NCBI RefSeq assembly: GCF_000372725.1
Contig: NW_005202428.1
Coordinates: 1-64,000, forward strand
Direction of reading: 5' to 3'
Origin: Emiliania huxleyi CCMP1516
Lineage: Eukaryota > Haptophyta > Isochrysidales > Noelaerhabdaceae
Length of the DNA stretch: 64,000 nt
The translations under genes and the position numbers were made by a program. Positions 53,901-61,399 of this stretch are shown here, piece by piece (the stretch's first letter is position 1; each line of letters begins with the position of its first letter). The notes under the pieces were generated by a model, which ran no database searches, was not told the DNA's origin, and was given only the letters and a program-made list of their open reading frames with translations.

Positions 53901-55291
53901 AGGAGCTCGGTGTCGGCCGTGCGGTCGCCGGCCAGTCCGCCACCGTCAGCTTGCAGGTCGCCCTAGCGGGTACCGTGGGGGGTAGGGGACGGGTGCGGGT
54001 GCCGTGGGGGTAGGCCAGTCCGCCACGGTCAGCTTGCAGGTCGGCGCCCTAGGGTTCGGGTCCCGGGGGGGTAGGGGATGGTTCGGGCTACCGTGGGGTA
54101 GGGGAGTCCGCCACGGTAAGCTTGCACGTTGCGGCACGCCCCCCCGCGCTGCCCCTCCCCCCCCCCCCCCCCCCTGAGCGTGCAGCTTGGCGTGTGTGCG
54201 CGGTTTGTGCCGCGCCCTCCTCCGCCGCGTGAGTGCGCCTCCCGTCTCGCAGGTTGCGGACGGCGGCGGCTTCAAGCTGCGGCGCGGCATGGTCCTCGTC
54301 GACGAGCGCACGCGGCCGGCGCCGAGCGCCGTGTGCGAGTTCGGGGACGTCTCCGCCACACGTCGGTGACATGTCCGAGACACGCCCGCAGGCGCCGTCC
54401 GCCGTGTGGGAGTTCACCGCGCGCGTGACGGCGATCCAGCTGCCGGCCGAGGTCGTGGCTTACTTCATACTGATTCATGGTAATTAATTAGTTAATAAGA
54501 TCCAGCTGCCGGCCAAGGTCGTGGCTTAATTAATACTGATTCATGGTAATTAATTAGTTAATAAGATCCAGCTGCCGGCCAAGGTCGTGGCTTAATTAAT
54601 ACTGATTCATGGTAGTTAACTAATTAATACTAAGATCCAGCTGCCGGCCAAGGTCGTGGCTGGCGCGGAGCTCGTGCTGTACTGTCTGGGCGTCAAGCAG
54701 GTCGCGCGCGTGCTGCCCGCCGTCAGGAGCGGCGACGCGTCGCCGCCGCACTCTTCCGCCCGAAGTGGCAGCGGAGGCAGCGAGAGCAGAGGCAGCGGAG
54801 GCAGCGAGAGCAGAGGCAGCGGCGGCAGCGGGGGCGGAGGCAGCGGAGGCAGCGAGAGCAGAGGCAGCGGCGGCAGCGGGGGCGGAGGCAGGGGGGGCGA
54901 GGGGAGGGGCGGTGAGGGCAGGGGGGCGGAGGCGAGGGGCGACGGCGACAGCGGCGGCGGGCTGCTCCTCCGGTGCCGCGCCGCGCGGCGTCCTTCTTTT
55001 CTGACCGCTGGCTTTGCGGGGTGTAGGGCTGCTCCGGTACGGCGGCACACAGCTGCTGCGGCTCCGCTTCGTCCACGCGGCGGAGTACTTGCTCGTGGGC
55101 GCCGCTGCTCACAGTGAACGAGGGGCGCGCCGGTGGGAGAGCGGCTGCTCACCGGCTGGCTGTGAACAGGCGCCGCGTGTGTGCTGCGCGAGGGTTCTGC
55201 AGGAGGGCGCGACCTCGGCGTCGCCGTCGGCCGAATACACGCCACCGCAAGCGCGCCAGAGTGCGGCGAGGAGCAGCAGCAGGGAACTTAG
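47988..55291 (+). CDS. GTPBP1/2-like translational GTPase
   Basis: Predicted cytosolic GTPase related to EF1A/GTPBP1. Exons: 47988-48453, 48537-48647, 48793-48897, 48980-48991, 49376-49428, 49501-49571, 49754-49787, 49860-49973, 50392-~50516, 52301-52379, 52799-~52900, ~52960-53034, ~53773-53956, 54253-54318, 54392-54451, 54653-~54955, 55027-55098, 55170-55291. Family landmarks: [41 protein letters not shown]1 [27 protein letters not shown]3 [13 protein letters not shown]4-like [33 protein letters not shown] with [35 protein letters not shown]. The phases of exons 1-9 agree throughout. Exon 4 would be a 12-nt microexon. Edges marked ~ are unsettled. G4 lacks the usual N/S before K. Confidence 0.88.
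48898..48979. other. AT-rich duplicated-exon intron
   Basis: GTPBP intron. The tract ctgcggcgaaggcagctac is present on both sides of a core made almost only of ttaattaac-like sequence. Donor gcagct, acceptor gcgaag. Confidence 0.75.
49429..49500. other. AT-rich duplicated-exon intron
   Basis: The intron starts gcgctgctctgcgtcggggc, and the next exon (49501) starts with the same bases over about 31 nt with one mismatch. The core is attaacgattaattaaata-like and ends attag. Confidence 0.85.
49977..50150. repeat. 11-bp gccgagaggca minisatellite (intronic)
   Basis: About 15 units in GTPBP intron 49974-50391. It is the reverse complement of the 43205-43632 array. Confidence 0.95.
50512..50765. 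repeat. (GGC/GGA)n trinucleotide array
   Basis: About 80 trinucleotides, mostly ggc with periodic gga. It starts at the coding border of GTPBP exon 9 (Ala/Gly) and most probably forms the start of a ~1.8-kb intron, because the next exon (52301) begins gcgggggaggg in Gly frame. Confidence 0.9.
50920..51636. repeat. 40-bp tandem repeat, ~18 copies (intronic)
   Basis: Unit of 40 bp from gaagcggagcgcgtatctcc to ccatatctcgccgccccaga. Copies are nearly identical, with sporadic g/a and c/t changes. A variant unit also flanks 52390-52445 and 53305-53390. Confidence 0.97.
51795..52262. repeat. 24-bp tandem repeat, ~18 copies (intronic)
   Basis: Unit actctgcacaatgcctgctc plus tgat (24 bp), with 23- or 27-bp variants using tgact. 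It is followed directly by the acceptor of the next GTPBP exon. Confidence 0.95.
52637..52825. repeat. triplicated exon start (ggctcggcatctctgcgcgg)
   Basis: The block ggctcggcatctctgcgcgg appears at about 52635, 52729 and 52798. The copies are separated by AT-richer spacers with ccacgagtg. Only the last copy continues into the GTPBP exon at 52799. Confidence 0.85.
53035..53210. repeat. 28-bp gggtaccgtgggggtagggg array (intronic)
   Basis: Six units in a GTPBP intron, starting right at the donor after GTGCTCAAG. A related sequence recurs at 53970-54100 in the next intron. Confidence 0.9.
54452..54652. repeat. 66-bp unit x3: stacked exon-start copies
   Basis: Three tandem units, each atccagctgccggccaaggt + cgtggctt followed by an AT-rich tail ending taag. 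The last exon copy continues into coding sequence at 54653. Confidence 0.92.
54770..54960. repeat. Ser/Gly-coding ggcagcgag repeats
   Basis: Irregular 9-18-bp units (ggaggcagcgagagcagagg-like) in the GTPBP frame that encode Gly-Ser-Arg/Glu low complexity. They could be partly intronic. Confidence 0.7.
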
Positions 55292-56369
55292 CTGCACCGG
55301 GCGACTCCCACCCGGGAGTTCTTCCTACTCGCCGGAGGTGCCATCGCAGAACGACCATAGTCGTCGCCGCCGAAGTAGACGAGCCCAAAAGGCGCGCAGG
55401 GCCGCAGCTGGTTGGCGATTTTATTAGAGGCGTGTGAAGCAGCGACGCGAGCGCAGCGCGCGCTCTGGGCAGCCTGGAAATAAATGTTGGGCTCTGTCAG
55501 TCGTGACAGAAAAAAAACTCGGACCCACGAAGACAAGGAGCGCGCGCCAATGGCCGCCTCCGTGACACTCCCACCTCCTGGGCCGGCGCGGGAGTTTTAC
55601 TGCCGAGTTTCTCCCGGCCGGCCGCCTCCTGACACGCCCACTGACCGAGCCCATCGAAAAAAATTCGGCGCGCCGCACTGCTCTGGAGCGAGTGACGGGT
55701 AATCGTGGCCGTGGCCAAGAAACTCAAAATATTAAGCTCTCTATTTGGACCACGGCGAAAAACTCGACGGTTTTGGGCGTTTCAGAGCACGCTGAATCGA
55801 TTGGCTAAGCTAGAACTCTCCCTCTCCCTTTCCTTTCATAATTATTGACTCAAAACTCGATGATCGCGCGATTTTGGAGAAGTTCTAGCTTAGCCAAAAC
55901 GTTCCTCTCGAAAAGTTGACTTAGGAAGCCGCAAACGGCAGCTTCTCAAAGCCTCACCGGCGCTTATTCTCTTGATCTTTCAAAACCTAGGCCTGCGGCC
56001 AAAATTTTCTAAAGGCCGCTGCGCGGCCAGCGCAATGCGCAACCAGTCAGCGACCGACAGTCAGCAGCAGACTGTGACGATTGGCGGCCTCGCGCCCTCA
56101 GTCGACCTCCTCTACCAACTCCCCTGCCCAGCCCATATGCCTCATCCACGGTGGCGCAACCACTCGCGCAGGGAGAGAGAGAAAGTCGGCGATCTGCGCC
56201 GTGCAGATGAGCTCCGCCTCGTCTGCGTCGAGGACGCCCATCGCAGGGCTGTCATAGCGCCATTGCATATGACGTACTGCATGTTGTTCATTACTTCGCA
56301 GGTGCCAAAGTCGAGGATAATCTCACTCAGCGATGGCGAAGGCTGCACTCCCGGCCGGCGGTAGGAGGG
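55292..56369. other. intergenic; contains a hairpin-forming inverted repeat
   Basis: The block ttggctaagctagaactctc at 55800 faces its near inverse (ggagaagttctagcttagcc, 55876) across about 55 bp of AT-rich sequence. No gene seen. Confidence 0.6.
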
Positions 56370-56800
56370 ATGAAGGTTAATGTACTTCGCAGTGTACAGT
56401 GCCTTCCGGCGCGAACAGTGCCCGGGACGAAAGAGGAGGCGACGTCTCCCTCGTCCATGGACGGTGTAGCCAGCTTGAGAGACGGGAACGAACGGCGGTG
56501 AATCGCCGACAGCGGCGCCTTCGTTCCTTTCCAGTGAATCGCCGGCGGGTGCCCTGACTGAGCGTTGTATCTGTCGGCCAGTTGCCGCACCGCCGGCAGC
56601 AGCTCCGCAGCAGCCGCCCAGATGGCGCCGGTTAGGACAGGAGCGAAGCCGCGTGGACACGGCTGAGCGACGCCGTGCGTCTCGTTTGGATGCTGCAGGC
56701 ATGCCGGGCAGCGCGCGTGCTCCATCCATACCGCGTCGGGCGCCCGCCGAAATCTTCGATTTCTTCGGCGTAGGGGACCAAAAAACCCTGAAAATTTTCT
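56370..56800 (-). CDS. hypothetical protein fragment
   Basis: A minus-strand frame with varied composition: WMEHARCPACLQHPNETHG (a CxxC...H pattern), IWAAAAELLPAVRQLADRYN, HWKGTKAPLSAIHRRSFPSL. Downstream, a second minus frame (56142-56400) reads YTAKYINLHPSYRR and SEIILDFGTCEVMNNMQYVI, so this could be a two-exon gene. No family was recognised. Confidence 0.4.
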
Positions 56801-56968
56801 TCGCCTGCGGCGGGCAATTAATTTCGATACTTTCGCTTTCACAGCTCTTTCACACGCCTTTATCCGTCACTCGCTCTCTGACCCCTGCTCGCCCCTGCTC
56901 GCCCCTGCTCGCCACTGTCGCCTCGGTTGCCGAGGCTGCCGCGCACCCGCGCGCTACGCGACTACGAA

Positions 56969-57041
56969 CTGCACCAGCTGGGCTCGAACCAACGACCAAA
57001 ACGTCCCCGACCCGAACGCTGCACCAACTAGGCCACACCGC
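56969..57041 (-). other. tRNA-like sequence, probably SINE head
   Basis: On the minus strand, tggcctagttggtgcagc (A box), a five-pair anticodon stem (cgttc/ggacg) and a five-pair T arm with loop ttcgagc (B box) are intact. The acceptor stem does not pair and position 33 is not T. A degenerate tRNA or tRNA-derived retroposon is more likely than a functional tRNA. Confidence 0.5.
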
Positions 57042-57439
57042 AGGCTCGATATGCAATACGCACAAAACTGGCCGCTCATAAAGCACTACTCATTTGCCGA
57101 GGCCACGCGGCGCCCCTCCACAGCCAGCCTACCCTCCTATCGCGCCACTCGAAGCCCCGCGGCCGCCTCTCGCCTACCGCGCTGCCCTCGCCTGCCACCG
57201 CACCGCCCGCGCTCCAGCCTAACCAGCTCTGCATCTCGCAACACACACTTGACAGGGACAGACCAGGCGCAGGAAAAGGGAGCGGGGCCCGAATCCAAGG
57301 GACCACCCCGTCGGGCGGAGGAGCTGTGAACTCAGGTCCAGCAGGAAGGCTGCTGGCTCCTGACTCATCCCCCAAATCCCCCACACCTTGGCGGCCTGAA
57401 ACCTTACCATTCCGACACCTCACACACACCCCTCCCCTA

Positions 57440-57605
57440 GGGCTAAGCAGTGCGCGAGCCCACCCGACTTCAGGCGAGACGTTGACCACTCCTTTGGAAC
57501 AGTTCTGTCAGTGGCTGCACTAGACGCCCACAGAGGCGCGCGGCGCGGGCAGATGACTAGGGGAGAAAAAGCGGAGAACCTAGCTCGCTGGGAGATGTGC
57601 GCAAC
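57440..57605. repeat. dispersed repeat, partner at 23940-24145
   Basis: Second copy of the putative SINE-like family; see 23940-24145. Confidence 0.5.
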
Positions 57606-58184
57606 CTAAAGTCGGGAATAGGGGAGAAGTGTCAGTGTGAGGGGAGGGCGTAGGCTGGCGTTTTTGCCTTTGAAAACTGAACAGTTTTTTTTTCTGTCAG
57701 TCGTGACAGGGAGTCCGCTGCTTGCAGTTTAAATGTTTCCCCTTACCTTACCTTTTTCCCTAAGCGTAAGCCGTATGTTCGGGGGGGGGTTCCACCCAGC
57801 GAAGACTGAGCGGGAAGAGCTTCCTCAGCCACTCGATGTGGGCAAAGCCGTGCTTCCCGCGAGCGCGCTCGTCGCGCATCCGCTCGTGGTGGGCCTGCCG
57901 ACGCGCCACGCCGGCGCCCGTGTGCCTCGCCGCCGCGTCCGCCTCCGTCCGGCGCCGGCATCGATCGCTGCCACAGGGCGTTCCACAGGTCGTCCCAACA
58001 GGTCGTCCCACAAGAGCGGACGCATCCGAACCGCCGCATTTCGCCCGCCGAAAAGTCTCCCACTCGCGCCCTCCCCAAACCCAAATGCTCTCCTCTCTCT
58101 CTTTGACTCATTCGTGACTTTGTACATACATACAAAAAGAAATATATATGCGAATAGCGTCGAAGAGAGACCGCTGAGCCCTGG

Positions 58185-58485
58185 CTGTCAGGCTGTCAGG
58201 TGCTGTCAGGTGATCTGTCAGGCTGTCGGGCAGCTGTCAGGCGCTGTCAGGTGCCTCTGTCAGACCAGCTGTCGGGTGCTGTCAGTGCTGTCAGGTGCTG
58301 TCGGGTGCGTGTCTGACATCAGAGGGGATCTGTAGCTGTCAGGTGCTGTCGGAGCTGTCGGGTGTTGCTGTCAGACGCTGTCGGAGCTGTCAGAGCTGTC
58401 AGGCTGCTGCTGCTGTCAGACGTTGGGCTGTTGCTGTCAGGTGCTGTCAGGTGGTGCTGTCGGGTGCTGTCAGGCTCTGACACAC
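58185..58485. repeat. gctgtcagg heptamer-like array
   Basis: Irregular ctgtcaggtg/ctgtcgggtg units. A second such block is at 59300-59560. They flank the 58551-58900 minus-strand gene. Confidence 0.85.
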
Positions 58486-58550
58486 ACCAGCCACACTTAT
58501 GACACTATCAAGAGGAGACCAGCAGGACTCTGCTGCACATACTCTAGTCT

Positions 58551-58900
58551 CTACTCTGCCTCCGGTCCCACCATCTTCTTCATGGTGGACGTCACCATCT
58601 TCTTGTCTGCCGCACTGAGAGAATAGCAGAGAGGCAGGGTGGAGTGCTTCTTCAGGTACACCTTGCTGATGATCTGGTAGTTGCTGGTCCAGCGGAAGGC
58701 CTCCCCATCGTTGTCGCTCGTCAGTAGTACTTGCACGCTCTGTTCTGGTAGCGCGGGCCGTCTGGGGGGGTCCCGTCACCCTTCACCTCACGGTACCACC
58801 GGAGGATAAAGAGGCCCTTGGGGTCGTTGATGAAGACCCCGTTGCTGCGCTGACTCATCGAGAGCTGGCGCAGGTACTCTGCGCTCGAGCTGCCAGTGGC
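58551..58900 (-). CDS. unknown conserved-looking two-exon gene
   Basis: The minus strand reads SSAEYLRQLSMSQRSNGVFI ... PKGLFILRWYRE, then a 47-bp GT-AG intron (gtgaagggtg ... gaacag), then SVQVLLTSDNDGEAFRWTSN ... KKMVGPEAE and a stop at 58551. Splicing removes a frame break, which supports the model. The 5' exon limit is unclear. No family was recognised. The balanced composition (Lys, Asn, Tyr) contrasts with the surrounding repeats. Confidence 0.45.
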
Positions 58901-58904
58901 GCGG

Positions 58905-59058
58905 CGCGCGTCTACGCCGGCGGCTACGCAGCTGCCCCCCTCCTACGGCGTGATCACGCCGGCAGCGGCGGCCGCCTGGGGAGCGCAGATGGCGGCGCAG
59001 GCGCAGGCGGCGGCGGCACAGACGGCGGCGGCCACCCCCACCCAGACGCTGTAGGCAT
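58905..59058 (+). CDS. possible C-terminal exon, Ala/Gln-rich
   Basis: The plus strand reads LPPSYGVITPAAAAAWGAQM, then [20 protein letters not shown] and a stop at 59055. This resembles the tail of an RNA-binding or nuclear protein. It overlaps no minus-strand exon, but no other exon was recognised. Confidence 0.25.
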
Positions 59059-59299
59059 ATGGCTGTAGGGCCCCAGAAGGCTAGCTGGTAGCTTCATTTG
59101 TAAGGTAAGGTAAGGTACCTTGCTTCATTTGTAGTAGCACAGCCGCGGGTCCGCAGAGGTGGGGCGGGAGGGTTGAGAGAGAGACCCATGACCAACCCAT
59201 GACTACATGAACCACACACACATGTCTTTGCATGTAATAGTTTTGTTATACCCTCATGGGGCACAAGAAAGAGGCTGCACGGACTGTGTACGGTCTGTG

Positions 59300-59565
59300 C
59301 TGCTGTCGGGCTGGTCGGGCTGTCGGGCTGTCAGCGCTGCTGTCAGGCCGCTGTGTGCTGTCGGGCTGTCGGGCAGCTGTCAGGCTGTCAGGTTAGGGCC
59401 TGACAGCGACGGGACGCCTCTGATGTCAGGCTCTGCTGTCAGGCTGTCAGATACGTGCTGTCAGGCTGTCAGAGAAAGTGCTGTCAACGCTGTCAGGCTG
59501 TCGGGCACTGTCAGGCGCTGTCCGGGGTTTGCTGTCAGGCTGTCAGACCAGGGCTCAGAGAGACC
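59300..59565. repeat. ctgtcaggctgtcggg array
   Basis: Second irregular ctgtcag block, same family as 58185-58485. Confidence 0.85.
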
Positions 59566-59722
59566 GCGTACCGCGAGGAGGACCGAGGGGCACACGGTAG
59601 AGCTGGCGGCCCCAGTGTGTCAAGAAGTGTACACGGTACACGCTGCACGTACACCCTACAGCCTGGTGCAGCATGAGTGTACGGGCGAGACCGAGAGAGC
59701 CGTCACCCGTCCACTCCCAGAG

Positions 59723-60852
59723 CTACCGCGGCCGCTTGCCGATCGGGCACGACACGTGGTGGGGCGAGCGAACCTCCACCTCGAGGACGAGCGCCTGTTC
59801 ACAGTCAAGGCTGTGAATGGACGCCGCCCACAGCCACAGCGGCGACCCGCCTGCTCTGGGTAGAGCTCTGGGCGCCGCTGGCTCGCCGGTAGAGCCTCCG
59901 AGCTCCTTGATGCGGAACTGGCCGCACGCCTGCACCTCCTCCCACGCCATCGCGTTGCCAAACTCGGGCGGGCTGCGCGCGTAGGCCGGGTTGGCGTAGA
60001 GCAGCCCTGCCGCCTACGCTCGCGCAGTCTCCGGCTCATCTCGGGGCAGTCTCGCGCACTCTCGTTGGCGTAGAGCAGCCCTGCCGCCTCGCAAGCGCGG
60101 AAACATGCGGCAAAGCGCTCCGCCGTCTCGAGGTAGACACAGATGTGGTACGCTGCCGCCTCGTTCCGCTCATACTCGTCTGGAGGCGGCGCTGAGCGCC
60201 TCTCGGCGAACACGAGTTGCTGCGGCGCGGCGCCGAAACGAACCACGCACTGCTGCAAGCCGGCGGTGTCTTCGCCACTCCCCGCCCCGCCGGCAACGCC
60301 GCCCTCGCACCACAGAGGCGGCGTGCCTGAAGGCTGAAGCTCGCACGCCTCGCCGCCCAGCGTCTCCTTCCAGAAGTGCGCAAGCCGCGCGGCGGCGCCG
60401 GGGCGCACATCGTGCACGGCGCGGACCAGACGCGTCAGAGCACCGCTGCCGGAGGGGTGGCACCCCCAGCCATCGCAGCTTCCGGGCGCCTCGTGCCGAA
60501 TCACAAAGGCGTTGCCGTACGGGCAGCGGACTCGCAGGACGTCGCTCGCGCCATCTCGCACATGGCCACGCAGCTTGTGCCGCGTGAGCCGGTCGGCAAT
60601 CGCGTCGAGCCGCTCCGACGTCCACAGCTCGATCTCGCCCGCCCAGCGCTGCGCCGCGGTCACCGGTGTGACACCCTCCGCCTTACCATACTTGCGCAGC
60701 AGGTGGAACTGCGTCGCTCCCATGTTGACGTGAAGCTGCCGCTCGTTCGTCGTCGGCTCATTCACGACGGCGCCGAGGCAGGAGACGTAAAACTCGCGTG
60801 CCGTCGGCTCGTCGAGGATGTTGAGGTTGATGTGCTCAAGCAGCGCAGTCAT
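59723..60852 (-). CDS. two-domain VOC/glyoxalase-fold protein
   Basis: Putative vicinal-oxygen-chelate superfamily enzyme or binding protein. Exons (minus): 60852-60088, 60013-59879, 59794-59723, giving 324 aa with all phases 0. The first VOC module is LLEHINLNILDEPTAREFYV ... QLHVNMGATQFHLL and the second VVRFGAAPQQLVFAERR ... AYHICVYLETAERFAACFRA. The end VEVRSPHHVSCPIGKR is a conserved-looking tail. The start at 60852 gives the VOC strand directly; upstream in-frame sequence is low complexity. Intron 1 (GC-AG, 74 bp) begins with the same 24 nt as exon 2. Intron 2 (GC-AG, 84 bp) shares only about 7 nt. The gene is divergent from the YSL transporter. The reaction is unknown. Confidence 0.87.
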
Positions 60853-61399
60853 CGTCGGGAAGCCTGCGAGTGCCTGCCAGCCGACGAGTGCATGCAGCCT
60901 GCGAGTGCCTGCCTGACAAAAAAAGAAATACGCGGTTTTAAAAAAAGAAAAGAACAAGGAAAAGAAATTGTGGGGGCGGGGGGGGTTGTGTGACAAAAGA
61001 ATTTTCCGACAAAACTCCCTCGGAAAAAAATGAATTTTACAACGAAAGGCGGTCGCACGACACGATTCACGCCCTAGCAGCCCGAGCAGCAGCCCGAGCA
61101 GCAGCCCGAGCAGCAGCCCGAGCAGCAGCCCGAGCAGCAGCCCTCACAGCAGCCCTCACAGCAGCAGCAGCCCGAGCAGGGGCCCTCGCAGCAGCCCGAG
61201 CAGCAGCCCGAGCAGCAGCCCGAGCAGCAGCCCGAGCAGCAGCCCGAGCAGCAGCCCGAGCAGCAGCCCGAGCAGCAGCCCTCACAGCAGCAGCAGCCCG
61301 AGCAGGGGCCCTCGCAGCAGCCCTCGCAGCAGCCCTCGCAGCAGCCCTCGCAGCAGCCCGAGCAGCAGCCCGAGCAGCAGCCCGAGCAGCAGCCCATAG
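60853..61399. promoter_or_regulatory. divergent intergenic region with repeat motif
   Basis: Lies between the VOC start and the first recognised YSL exon. It holds an A-rich stretch (60915-61030) and the 40-bp motif at 61032-61071 shared with 46488-46527. It also holds a gcagcccgagca 12-mer array (61079-61393), which may be coding (Gln-Pro-Glu) or intronic, since a TAG directly precedes it in that frame. No TATA-like element can be assigned. Confidence 0.5.
61079..61393. repeat. 12-bp gcagcccgagca array
   Basis: About 26 units with ccctcacag and ccctcgcag variants. It ends at the first recognised YSL exon. Confidence 0.93.

Noticed and set aside
56969-57041. Functional tRNA gene (anticodon loop reading GTC)
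   Set aside because: The acceptor stem does not pair and the base before the anticodon is not T.
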